From Alitta virens (lineage: Eukaryota; Annelida; Polychaeta; Phyllodocida; Nereididae): a stretch of 64,000 nt of DNA. How positions within the stretch are numbered: the first letter of the stretch is position 1; each line of letters starts with the position of its first letter. The notes below the pieces were generated by a model. The model had not been told where the DNA came from and ran no database searches. It saw nothing but the letters and a program-made list of their open reading frames with translations. Positions 29,461 to 40,431 of the stretch are shown here, in pieces. Position numbers and translations under genes: made by a program. The stretch is taken from NCBI GenBank assembly GCA_932294295.1, contig OW028577.1:8700001-8764000 (forward strand). The letters are read 5' to 3'.

Positions 29461-30216
29461 GTTAATCCCTCAATTAGTGTACTTCTTGATCTCAAAAAGG
29501 CATTTGATACTATTAATCACAGAATTCTTATTAAAAAGCTTGAACATTATGGTATCAGAGGAATCGCACTTAATTGGTTTATAGATTATTTAAGAAATAT
29601 ATTACGGTATATTGAATCTAACAATATTAAATCTGAATCAATGTCAATTTCATGTGGAATTCCTCAGGGTTTGATTCTCGGCGCGTTGCTGTTCCTTGTT
29701 TATATTAACGATCTTCCAAATGCAATCAATCATGGAAATGCAATCGTATTTTCTGACAAAACTACCGTCATTTACCATCATAAAAATATCCAGTTACTCA
29801 CATTAATCAATATGTTAATAGTTAACGCAGAGCTCTCTACACTACATCTAAGGTTTTCAGCAAATAAGCTATCTCTGAATACGAGCAAAACTAAATATGT
29901 AGTTTTTCATGAAAGGAGTTTCTCAAATTTTCAGGACTTTCCAATAACTATTGATAATGAAGTAATAGTAAGAGTGCCTTATATAAAATTTGTAAGTGTA
30001 ATTCTGGACGAAAACTTAACAATTGGAAAATCACGTGGAATTCAAGGCCAACAAAATTTCTAGTGCATTATATAGCATTTCAAGATTGAAGCAACAACTT
30101 CCTAAATATATTCTAAAGACTTTATACCAAACTCTCATTTCTCCTCATTTTGGTTACGCAATAACCTGATGGGGTGACTCACCAAATTACATTTTGAAAA
30201 GGCTAACTTTTCTGCA
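29461..30216 (+). pseudogene. Non-LTR retrotransposon RT fragment (Jockey/CR1-like), dead
   Basis: Reads VLLDLKKAFDTINHRILI, then CGIPQGLILGALLFLVYINDL, then INHGNAIVFSDKTTVIYH, where FSDK replaces the catalytic FADD/YADD. LSLNTSKTKYVVF follows. After a frame shift it continues KISSALYSISRLKQQLPKYI and LYQTLISPHFGYAIT before a stop. It covers RT blocks 3 to 7 and the thumb start. The endonuclease is absent, so this is a 5'-truncated, mutated copy. Confidence 0.8.
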
Positions 30217-30404
30217 AATTGCTACATATAAGCAGAGAAAAGCGCCTTAGGCAAGTGTAATGAAGAGTGTAAAACATAATTGCCCTTGACATGTGCTTGC
30301 AGAGTACAAACACTAATTGTGCATGCAGTGTAAATGGCTAAGCAATTGCTACATATAAGCAGAGAAAAACTCCTAAGGCAAGTGTAAAAAGGAGTGTAAA
30401 ATTC
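30217..30404. repeat. Two direct copies of a 62-bp segment
   Basis: 'attgctacatataagcagag' occurs at about 30218 and 30344. Each is followed by 'aaaa', '(c)taaggcaagtgtaa' and 'gagtgtaaaa'. About 125 bp separates the starts. Confidence 0.8.
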
Positions 30405-30483
30405 GGGTGAAAAATCACAATAGTAAATGGCTGCACTTTACAATATGTCATATGTATGTCGTATGGCAAAAATAAATTATCCA

Positions 30484-30612
30484 TCACTTATCTATATACA
30501 TATCTACATTTATACATATATATACATACATACATATATACATATATACATATATACATATATACATATATACATATATACATATATACATATATACATA
30601 TACATATATACA
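30484..30612. repeat. (TATACA)n microsatellite
   Basis: About 20 imperfect copies of the hexamer TATACA/CATATA. It produces spurious Tyr/Ile-rich frames on both strands. Confidence 0.95.
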
Positions 30613-32485
30613 GTTGACGTGAAATGTACCCAATAAATTCAATAAGCAGGTAAAATTGATGGTTAGAAGAATATAGAGTGACATGGAAAACAATTACAGT
30701 GAACATAGCAAAATGGTGAACCGTGTTAATATAATCATACATTGAAAATGATGAGCAGGTAGGCTAAAGTGGTTAATAATTTAACAAAGAAGGATTTCAC
30801 CTAAAAACCAAAAAACGGCTGCGCAAATTTGTCAGCGACGTAGATGACATTTTGACAAGGGAACGATTGAGTCATCGATGCAGTCTTGTCCTCAGCAACA
30901 GGGGGATCTCCTTGCGTCAAACCATTACTCGGACTTGTTACTTCATATGCAGTCTAGCCCTTTTTCAGCACCTGCACACAGCACCTGGCACACATCACTA
31001 GTGGTGCAGGCTCATGCTAAAATGCTGAGTGTCGCTTGATTTAATTTTGAACGTAAAAACTGCAGAGCATACTGCATAGGAAGAGCAAATGCTGAGAAGA
31101 AAAACAAGGGAAAAGATGAAGAAGTAGTCGACAGAGTCAGTGGAGGCGAGAGTCTCTGGCAGCGGTGTTAGTCAGATGCCCTCCTTTCGAGTGTCCGGAG
31201 AGGTTTAGACAGTGCCGGCTTCTAGTGCAGGAGGAAGCACAATGAGACCAGAGGCTGTCGGCTTCCATTTGTGTCAACGTTGCACGATTGAAATCTTTCA
31301 TCAGCAACGTTGACTACATCTCAACCAGCAACGGTTTAGTCGCCGATGCAGCCTCAGTCTCTGTCTAATAAGAGTCAGTGGGATCGCCATCCAATTGATA
31401 TTTGAGGCAAAACTGATTCCTTATTGAAAGACAAATTGATACATAATAAGACCAGGACCATATGGTATCTGCTTTTATCAGAGAGTGACAATGTCTACGA
31501 ATGCTATTACTCAATACAAGTCTCTTTCTTATTGAGCTGATGTACTTGACCAGTCACTTAACTGTAAGTTAGATGCTTTGTCACGTTTTTGTACTGTTGT
31601 GGTAATGACATGACTGATAGGCCTAAAGAAGTCTCTTTGTACGATTGGACTGATGACCATGTCCCTTTTACTTAACACTCAGTTGTCAGTTTAGATATAT
31701 TACTTTTTATCTTTATTTGCTTTTTGACTGTCAAAAGTTACTTAGGTGTACAAGTGAAAGGGTGACTGTTGCACGAGCCTGCTTTTGCAGGGCAACCTCA
31801 AATGTTCAGTTTGTGGCACAATAGCAACTCATGCTTCTCAGTATGCATTTGGACACACCTGTAAAGTCTCTCATTGTGAGGTATCCTGCCCCAATGACCG
31901 ATTTTGATGCACAATCCGTGAGAACCCGTCCTGATCCTCAAAAAATTTGTTTACATTTTTTCAGGTACATCTGATTTCAAGTAAATTTGACTGATCGAAG
32001 ACAGGGTTTAGTGGCAGATATATGTCTTCTAGTAGTGGTTATTTCTCTTGCTTTTGATTCCGGAGTAACTTCACTGTGGTTTATGTGACTGTTTATTAAG
32101 GTCTAGAGAGCTATTCCACTGGGTGAGCGGTCATGGCTAGGCTGATGATTTTATCTAAATATGAACTTTCAAGGTCATTCCATTTCTTTAACTTTACTTC
32201 TGCCTTTACTCCACTAACACCTGCTTCAATGCAAGTAGTTGGTCTAAAATCCAAGCAGGTGCCTTAAGGTTTTTGCATACACTTTCTCCACAGCCTTGAC
32301 ATAGTTTGTCAGCCATGATTAACATCCATACAGGATTGAGCTCTGTAATCCTGATTACATTGTGTTCACCTTGTTGGCCAGACAAAATACTCAAACTTTC
32401 ATCGACTCGGTATGAAAAGGAACCCTACATCAGTCAGTAACATTAAGAACCTGCAATTCTACCTCAGAAAAAGAATCTCCTGGTG
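30613..32485. other. Gene-poor stretch
   Basis: No supported gene, RNA or complete element in 1.9 kb. Short open frames (for example the minus-strand frame at 32394-32206 with CQGCGESVC) are not recognisable. A short 'CKLDALSR' reading at about 31571 faintly recalls the end of a Gypsy RNase H but is too short to use. Confidence 0.4.
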
Positions 32486-32629
32486 GAGCTAAATCATCCG
32501 TGACCATATGTGGAGAGGGCAACAACATGTTTAAAACTTTGGTAGACCTTCTACGAGTGAGCATGTATAGCCTATTTTTCTTGTCTGTTGTCATACGTAG
32601 GTCGTATCCGTGACAGTGTGAACGCCCCT
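32486..32629. mobile_element. Remnant of a Harbinger-type MITE (GGGGCGTTCACACTG family)
   Basis: The right end CCGTGACAGTGTGAACGCCCCT at 32608-32629 is followed by TTA and is the same terminal repeat as in the complete MITE at 62539-63313. The inner part matches that MITE in reverse orientation (for example ATCATCCGTGACCATA against its 63.1-kb region). The left terminus is missing. Confidence 0.75.
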
Positions 32630-32632
32630 TTA

Positions 32633-33875
32633 CCTAATGAAGAACCAAAAGATAAACTCATAAACTTGCATAAGAACAAAATGACACCCAGCTTTAAGAA
32701 CTTAAACAAAGTTGTGAACGGCATAACAAGAAAAGTGCCAAGACAGCAAGTTAAAACCTTCATGGTTCATGGAAGAATAAAAAAATTACACAAAAGCCAA
32801 ATATTTCCGCATTAAACACGTGAGAATATGCATGAATAAGTTACAACTAAGGCACCCAACCAACATGCCTACTGTAAAGATAATCTCTACTTCTTTGTCA
32901 CTACACACGCATACAATGTTTCTGGTGATAAATGCGAAGTCCCAACCACAACAGTTGTCAAAAGCCGCTACAAAATAGAGCCCCATCATCCTGAGTATGA
33001 GAAGCTGAACAAAAAGGGCAACAGAAATATCATAGAAACTGCTGTTGACAGACTCAGCCACAACTTACAATTCAACCAAGGGATGTACAATAGAAACGAA
33101 CCAAAATTTGTGAAAGATCACAAAAATAGCATTACTTTCTACTGAGCATACGTGGACGTCTTAATTCCAATAGTGTTGGAAACATGGAACCAACTGAAGG
33201 AAAATCTGCAAATATTTAAGATCGTTCACTCCAAAAAAACAGATCCAACCAGTGTGGGAGAAAATGGATGCTTAAAGCAAAAAAATGAGTGACAGCATTG
33301 AGGTGAAAGAGAGTGACAGCATTGATGTGAAAGTCATACCAGGACAAAATGGGACTGTTTCTTTAACTAACTCTGTACTACAACACAAAAAGGACTGTTC
33401 TTATAAAACGTACAATGTTACCTTCTTATATTTCATAAAGCATGATGGGTTAATTATATTTATATAACATAATGTGCTAAATATTTTGAAATTTACATTT
33501 ATGTATGGTACAACGCATGGTGTACCTATCATATATTTCTTTGTTGTATTGAAAAATAAAGAAACATTAAACAAAATAAATGCATTTTCTTTCACCAAAA
33601 AAGTAGAAATAGAAATGACGGACCCATAATAGAATACAATAAAATATTAACAGGCTCTAGACTAGTAAAAAAGTAAAGTAAGTAAAAACATTTATTTATT
33701 GTCGGATAAAATGTACAAAGTATAAAACATAAGCGCAAGCGCTTTTTGCCGACATAAAACAACAAAAACAAAGATAATAACAAAATATCATGCAAAAATT
33801 AAGTTGATAATATAGGATCATCATTAAAATCACAATGTAACTTAAAATCGTACAATGGAAATATAGAGGTAAGCA
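32633..33875. other. Unidentified degenerate coding-like DNA
   Basis: The plus strand from 32633 reads a Lys-rich peptide (LPNEEPKDKLINLHKNKMTP ...) until a stop near 32813. After that, several short basic frames appear with many stops. This may be an old transposon coding region. The last 400 bp are AT-rich with nothing recognisable. Confidence 0.3.
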
Positions 33876-34433
33876 TTACTTAAAATCACATAAAACACAT
33901 AAACCACATAGACAATTTGGTACCCAATTTCTGACGAAGTCTTTAAAGTCAATAATGTTGTCAAAATCTCTTGTTAAATTTAGGCTGTTAAAATACATAG
34001 CGCCATGATGTTGTAAAGATTTAAAACCATATCTTACTGTATTAAAAGTTTTTGTCTTCAAGTGTATATATCTCATATCATAAGGTGAATTTTGTACTTT
34101 AAAAATGTCTGAGTCTATAGGTGGCATCATATCATTTCTTATCTTGAATACTGCTAGCAATAGCTCCCTTATTTTTGTTAAATACAAAGATGATTTATTA
34201 CATTTTCTTAATAGCATAAGATATGTTGATTCAAAATCTAAATAGACATATCGTAGGGCTCTTTCATAAAGCTTTTCCATTTTTCTGCTATCAGTTACCC
34301 TACAAAAATGATAGAGTGTTGAACAATAACTGAAATTTGATAAGACAAAAGCTTCAAGAATCTTCATTTTACATGGCACACTTAGTTTCTTTGACAATCT
34401 CCCAAGAGCACTTACTTGCCTAGCACATTTCAC
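33876..34433 (-). pseudogene. C-terminal (post-RT) fragment of a non-LTR retrotransposon
   Basis: A 185-codon frame reads KMKILEAFVLSNFSYCSTLY, KMEKLYERALRYVY, REL, FNTVRYGFKSLQHHGAMYFN, DFKDFVRNW and a terminal CLCGLCVLC. This is the conserved RT-thumb/C-terminal region of many CR1/Jockey-type LINEs. No RT core is upstream, so the copy is 5'-truncated. The reading frame is open although the element is incomplete. Confidence 0.75.
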
Positions 34434-35494
34434 AGTTATTTCCTTTATATTATGTTGATTGAAATTTAGTTGATCATCTATATAAACACGTAGTAGTTTG
34501 ACAGTTTTTTGTTTGATATTTCTTTTTCAATAATTAACAGTGTGAAAGTGGTTGTATAACAGATTATGATTATGGATTAGTAATATTTAGTGCTGCATTG
34601 ATATTTCATTTTTAACAATTAACAGTGTGAAAGTGATTGAATGCTTATGGTTAATGCTTTTGTAAACTGGATTGATATTTCATAACTGTCTTTAATCTTA
34701 TTTATGAACCTGAGTTTTTTTGCTTTTTTTTTGTGTTTTTTTCTCATAACATTGACAGGCTAAAGTAATGACAAAGGTTGAGACTAATACAAAGCCAAAA
34801 TTAAACTTCACAACATACTAAGATAGAACAATGCACAGTTTATAATATAGACATACGTAGGTCTATATATTTTTTTAAATTAGACATGTAGGCACGGAAT
34901 CACAGAATATATAAAAGAATAAAATTAACCTTAACTTACCTTAATTTGTGCGATTGTAAATTTTTCTTCAGCTCTTGTGAAGAGAAATGCTATTGGGCTG
35001 GTTTATATAGCGACTGCCGAATGCATGCGATGCCAATCCAACTGCAAAGCCTGCCCCTTTAATATGAATTCTGGGGCGTATTTCCCCTTAGCTTGTGCTG
35101 TCGCATTTAAAAGCATTGCATTACTAATTTTTCTTTTTTAATTTTTAATTAGGTAGCTACTGAAGATATATACAACTTATATATTTCATGTTTTTTTAAG
35201 TTTTTGATATACTTTTTTTTTTATCCTACCCAGGCCTATTTTAAAAGTATGTTTTTATCATTAATTTTGGTTAATTGCAATATCACAAAAATGTTGCGTT
35301 TTATGCACATGTTGTGTTTCCTTTCGTCGCAATGCAACTATATATAGATATACTCTGCTATACATTTTAAGCTAATATGACCGACTTCAAGAGGCAGACG
35401 TAATGAATAACTACATAAGGGTGGAATCTAAATCCCTAGTATTATATTAATGTATATAAATATGTTGCTGATTTATTTGTGGGGTTATATATCA
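34434..35494. other. AT-rich stretch before the Gypsy element
   Basis: A pair of near repeats 'atttctttttcaataattaacagtgtgaaagtg' (about 34515 and 34605) lies in the first 200 bp. No gene seen. Confidence 0.4.
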
Positions 35495-35542
35495 CATATT
35501 GTTAGCAACACTAGTTTTTCGCGCCGTTGTATTGACCTAGTT

Positions 35543-35732
35543 AGGGCGGGGGCCTAGCTCAGAGGTAGCGCTCTGGGCTTCCAACCGCTGGGTCCCGGGT
35601 TTAATTCCCAGTCGAGCCTAAGTTGGATGGCTGTTTCCTCCTTCGTCTCATTGCCATGGTCTCTGCCTGTCCTAATTAGCCCATCAGGTGCAGAACTACA
35701 GGACGTAAAGCCCTAATCACGCACACACACAC
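35543..35732 (+). mobile_element. tRNA-derived SINE, copy B (inside Gypsy 5' LTR)
   Basis: Same SINE family as copy A; box B is mutated (GGTTTAATTCC). The target duplication ATTGACCTAGTT (35531-35542, 35733-35744) is LTR sequence, and the empty site is seen intact in the 3' LTR. Confidence 0.93.
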
Positions 35733-35835
35733 ATTGACCTAGTTGCATACATTAAAATAAAGAGCTGCAAGTTCCCGGATGTCAGACAAAATGTCAAGTC
35801 GTGCGTTTGTTGTATGTTCGTTTACGTAACATAAT

Positions 35836-35853
35836 TGGGGGCTCGTCCGGGAT
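35836..35853 (+). promoter_or_regulatory. Primer binding site, tRNA-Pro type
   Basis: TGGGGGCTCGTCCGGGAT lies 4 nt after the 5' LTR and is complementary to the 3' end of tRNA-Pro. It would prime minus-strand DNA synthesis. The following 1.1 kb to the gag ATG (36989) is an untranslated leader without supported ORFs. Confidence 0.85.
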
Positions 35854-37118
35854 GGACTATTCAACGAGTGTTATGGACGATCCTGGAGGATTCTAGAGAC
35901 GTTTCCGCAATGCTTTGCTGTCCAGTCCCATTTCTGTCCGGCGATTTTCTGGATGAAACAGAGCACGAAGAAGGTGCTGTTTTATCGCTCATCGCACCAT
36001 GTGGAACGCCCAGGCTGTCTGGAGCTCGGAATTTGTGGTATTTCAACAAATTGTGACTAAATATCGTGGATAACTAAATCCTCAAGTTTTCTACATTAAC
36101 CACACGGATTCTTGAAGCGATGGAAGCGCTGATTTGACTCTTGTCGCACGCTTGTCAATCGTCTGTCAACGATTGATTCAACAATTCAACGATCTTGTAC
36201 GATGCAAGTCCATCCTAAATAACGAACGAACTGTCGTCGTGACTTTATCTCGTGAATAACTCACTCAATCAACACGATTTCTACAACACCAACACAGATT
36301 TGTTTGACAAACATTCACCAAATTTATGAAATGTTTCTGTCATTTATGACCATGTGTCAGTTGAGTGATTGTCATGTTTTCATGAATGTTGCATGCCAAT
36401 GAATGTTTACTATGTGTTTTCAATGATGCCACAATTGTTAGCAAATTTTGCTTAATTGTCAGACATACTTCTATTAATGACTGTCAAACTCTGGTATTGG
36501 TTTATAGGCAATATTGTTGTCAGGTACTACCGTACTATATTGATGTCTAATTTGTGAACATACTCCTATGCCCAGCGCTTAATTGCATTAGGATATTTTC
36601 AGTAACCCTTTTCCTTAGTGCCAGGACTTTTGCCCTTCTAATTGATTGGTTACTCCTGTTAGCACTGTTTACATAACTAAAGTGATCATTGCCATTGCTT
36701 TATTAGGGTGAATTTCCAGTATTGTTTACTATCTGTCAGACATTATTACGATAACAGTAACTCTGCTTAGATACCTTTGTAAACGTGCTTATTTGCATTT
36801 AAAATATTCAAGGTTCAAAATGTCCATTGAGTATTCCGGCATACTACAACATAGTGGTATTATATTGTTGATACAGTACTTATATGTGCTTTAGTCTTCC
36901 TTGATGTGTCAAGTGAGATCTTTTACCCTACAAATTCTATTATTATTATTCTCCTTCAATCTCAAGTGCAAACTTTGCCCTTTTCACAATGCCTTTTTCC
37001 GTAGAGGAATTTGTCCCACGGTTGGAGCAATCGAGGTCACACAAAATTTTGAAACCTCTCAAGAAGGAAGACTTAATTGCCCTTTGTACCTATTTTGGCT
37101 TAGACACCAGCAGTCTTA

Positions 37119-37692
37119 AGCCACTATCTCACATAGCTGAGTGACGAAGCAGAGTAATGACGATCGCTGGAAAGCAATCAATCGGCTTCACTCTTGGTCT
37201 TTTGATGACTAGAAAAAGCAAGTCAGCAAGGTCTCGCCGATCGCTCGCAGATCACTTGCCGATCGCTCGCCGATCGTTCGCCAATCACTCGCAGATCGCT
37301 CGCCGATCACTCGCCTTCTTCACACGCCGACCACTTTGGCGAATAAATCACGTCCACACAGCAATCCATCTGATCAAGTGTACACCCAGAGTGACCAAGT
37401 GTACACCCAGAGAGACCAAGTGTACACCCAGAGTGACCAAGTGTACACCCAGAGTGCACGGCGAGGTTAATCCCGTTTAAATCCCGAGCAATTTCGGAGC
37501 AAATTTGCTCGGCGACAATCCTAAAAAGTTTTAAACATGTTTAAAACTTTACGATCGTTCTACGAGTATTGCCGTGTATTTACGAGCCTTTCCAGAGTGG
37601 TCGGGGTGCAGAGCCGTGTATTCCCGACTGCCTTATTTATTAAGCACTCAGCATCACTCGGCATTGTCACTCGGCTATGTGAGATAGGCCCT
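37119..37692. mobile_element. Harbinger-type MITE (574 bp) inside gag
   Basis: The terminal repeats AGCCACTATCTCACATAGCT (37119) and, reversed, AGGGCCTATCTCACATAGCC (37692) are flanked by TTA (37116-37118, 37693-37695). Internally there are tandem 'gatcgctcgcc' repeats (37230-37320) and about four copies of GTGTACACCCAGAGTGACCAA (37377-37460). No transposase. The gag frame is continuous across the empty site. The terminal core TCTCACATAGCC matches the Harbinger transposon at 26.3-28.7 kb. Confidence 0.92.
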
Positions 37693-38260
37693 TTAGGAAA
37701 GATGAGGTCTCAGAGCTTCTGACTCATCACCTTGTCCAACAAAGCAGTATTGAAATGCCAACCCATGCGGGCACAGAAGGTAGGGCAACTGGTGGTGCAG
37801 CGCCAACCCAGTCCTCCGAAGAAGATGCTGAGGGGGATAATGGGGGTCTGTCAAATGATTCAACTAATGGGGGTCAACCAGGCACTTCAGGTGATCCCAC
37901 TACTTCATCTTCTGAGTTAGAGAAACTCAAGCTTCAGTGCGAACTCCAAAAGATGAAATTAAGGGAAAAGGAACTTGAGCTTCAGATTAAGTCTATGGGG
38001 CTAAGTGAGTTTGGAGCTACTGTGAGGCCACAGCCTTCCTTTGATGCCACTCGGTGCATCCGGCTTGTCCCTCCCTTCAATGAGAGGGAAGTAGACAAAT
38101 ACTTTCTTCATTTTGAGAAAGTGGCTACAAGCCTCAACTGGCCAAAAGCATATTAACCAATCTTGTTACAAAGTGTTCTCGTTAATAAGGCCCAGGAAGC
38201 CTACAACACTCTGACAATTGAACAAAGTTCGGACTATGAAGTTGTTAAGTCCACAGTTCT

Positions 38261-38345
38261 GCCCTCTAAGGTCCTGGGCCTCCACGCGGCGAGGGTGGAA
38301 ACACTTGGGGTGAAGTCCTCTATCCCCAGTGGCTAAAACAGGACA
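38261..38345 (+). ncRNA. HDV-like ribozyme of the LINE derivative
   Basis: Same fold as the LINE ribozymes. P1 keeps six pairs (seventh position G to U), P2 keeps six pairs (CAGGACA end), and L3 UCCACGC and J4/2 UGGCUAAAA are unchanged. Predicted cleavage is at the exact insertion boundary. Confidence 0.75.
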
Positions 38346-38510
38346 GTGCGCATTGCACAAGCTGCTCCAGCTATCCAACGCAGACAATTATCGATTTTTT
38401 GCATGCTTCTGGTTTATACTACCAAATATGGATAATCACTCTTACCCTAGAGAGCCTCTACATAGCCCACTCAGGTGCTGATGAGGCGTTAAACAATAAC
38501 ACTAACTAAC
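38261..38510 (+). mobile_element. 250-bp LINE derivative: ribozyme 5' end fused to LINE 3' end
   Basis: The first about 115 bp match the I-group LINE leader (from GCCCTC... to CAAGCTGCTCCAGCT). The remaining about 135 bp match its 3' end (from ATCCAAC... through GATGAGGCGTTAAACAATAAC), with an ACTAACTAAC tail. The 15-bp target duplication TAAGTCCACAGTTCT lies at 38246-38260 and 38511-38525. Several differences from the full LINEs show it is not a simple recent deletion of either copy. It encodes nothing and must borrow LINE proteins. Confidence 0.92.
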
Positions 38511-39040
38511 TAAGTCCACAGTTCTGAAGACTTATGAGTTGGTGCCAGAGGCATACCGCCAAAGATTTAGGAGTATCAAGCCCAACCATAATCAGACTTA
38601 CTTAGAATTCTCAAGGGAGAAAGAATCTCTCTTTAACCGGTGGTTGACTTCTGTTCATTGTGAGTCAGATTATGAGAAACTTAGACAAGCAATTCTCTTA
38701 GAAGAGTTTAAGCGTTGTATGAGTAATGACATTCAAACTTATTTAGAAGAGAACAACGTGCAAACACTCTATGATGCTGCCAGCTTGGCGGACAATTACG
38801 CGCTGACTCATAAGCCCAAGAATTCCTTTTAGAGTTCTGTTAAGTCAAACACTTCTTCTAACAACTCTACCTCTTCAGGCAATAGTTCTTCCAATCAGAC
38901 TAAAACCAACAACCACAACAATTCAGGAAAATCCCCTGATTCTAAGATTGGAAAACCTCCTGATGTTACTTGTGCTTACTGTAAAAAGAAAGGCCATCTT
39001 ATTTCTGAATGCAGAACTCTAAAACGTAAGAATGACAAAT

Positions 39041-40431
39041 CGGCAAACCCAGTGGCTAGTATTTCTAACACCTCATTTTCTCCAGTGGGTTCTTACAAGT
39101 CTTTCTGTTTTAATGGTATTATCTCTGCTGGTGACGAGCAAAAGGCAATCACAATTTTGCGTGATACCGCCGCCGATAGGTCATTGCTACGCCAAGGTGT
39201 GATCGATTTGCCTCAACTTAGTAGTGTTGGTCAGTGTTCGATTCTGGGTGTGGAATGTCGGCCCATATCAGTCCCTTTACACAAGGTGCAGTTGAAGGCT
39301 GAGTCCTTCCAGGGGGAGTTCGTCGTCGGTCTTCGCCAGTCATTGCCTTTCAAGGATGTTGATTTGTTATTAGGGAATGACATTTCTGGAGACACTGTCC
39401 GCTCCACAGTAAATGTTTCTGATGCAGTCTGTGTCGTCACGAGGTCTCAGACCAAAGCCACTGCTGAGGATGATGCAGAGGAGTATATCTTCCCTTTCCA
39501 TGATGTTAGCGATACTAGTGTGGGGAAGCTTGATGTTCTTGCTAATAAGCACACTTTGGCCATCGAACAACAGGCTGATCCTGAGTTGGCATCTCTGTAT
39601 GAATCTGCACTGTCAGAAGACGAGGCGGAAGACGAGGCTCGCGCCTACTTTCGCAAAGGAGAAATTCTAATGCGGAAGTACCGTCCGCCGTCGGTGCCAG
39701 CCAACCAGGAATGGTCGGTGCTCTATCAGATAGTTGTTCCTCAACGATATCGGCAGGAGGTCCTTAAACTTGGCTATGATGTGTCCACAGGTGGTCACCT
39801 TGGGATGAACAAAACGTTTGATAAAATCACTCGTCATTTTTACTGGCCAGGGATACGTAAGACCATTTCTGACTATGTGAGAACTTGCCACACTTGCCAG
39901 ATCACAGGCAAACCTAATCAAACTATCCCTGTTGCCCCACTTAGGCCAATTCCCGCGTTTGGGGAACCCTTCAGTAGAGTCTTAATTGACTGTGTCGGCC
40001 CACTGCCTAAAACCAAAACCGGCAATAGATATCTCCTTACTATTATGTGCACAGCAACTCGTTTCCCAGAAGCTATACCTCTCAGGAATATTAGTGCCAA
40101 GAATGTACTCCGTGCACTGCTGAAGTTTTTCACAACTTTTGGTTTACCTAAGGAGGTACAGAGTGACCAGGGGTCTAATTTCATGTCTCAGGTTTTACAG
40201 CAGGTCTTGTATGAGTTGAATATCACCCAAATCAGGTCTAGTGCATATCACCCTCAGTCACAAGGGGCGATTGAACGATTTCACCAGACGTTAAAGACCA
40301 TGATGCGATGCTACTGTATTGACAATGGGAAAAGTTGGGATGAGGGCATTCCTCTACTTTTGTTTGCTACTATGGAAGCGATCCAAGATTCGCTAGGTTT
40401 TAGTCCCTTTGAGTTGGTTTTTGGCCATTAA
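39041..40431 (+). CDS. Gypsy pol part 1: aspartic protease and integrase
   Basis: The protease active site reads LRDTAADRSLL, near 39155. It has DTA where DTG/DSG is usual, followed by DVDLLLGNDISG as the second protease landmark. The integrase zinc domain has GGHLGMNKTFDKITRHFYW and CHTCQ (HHCC). The catalytic core has LIDCVGPLP, SDQGSNF and GAIERFHQT (DDE triad). The frame stops with TAA at 40429-40431 just after ELVFGH. This stop is a mutation, since the next segment continues the same frame. Confidence 0.9.

Larger units (their letters stand above)
36989..39040 (+). pseudogene. Gypsy gag gene, split by a MITE and a LINE derivative
   Basis: Starts at ATG 36989 (MPFSVEEFVPRLEQS...), the SAP-like N-terminal start common in such gags. 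It is interrupted at 37116 by a MITE and resumes at 37696. A coiled-coil segment (KLKLQCELQKMKLREKELEL) precedes the capsid-like region (RLVPPFNEREVDKYFLHFE, RQRFRSIKPNHNQTYLEF). It is interrupted again at 38261 by the ribozyme-bearing LINE derivative and resumes at 38526. A Ser/Asn-rich linker leads to a CCHC knuckle (CAYCKKKGHLISEC, near 38970). In-frame stops occur at 38154-38156 and near 38830. Gag would assemble the particle and bind element RNA. Confidence 0.85.

Noticed and set aside
30484..30742. Tyr/Ile-rich frames on both strands
   Set aside because: Product of the TATACA microsatellite.
31560..31640. A Gypsy RNase H remnant (CKLDALSR)
   Set aside because: Eight residues only, with no neighbouring motif in frame.
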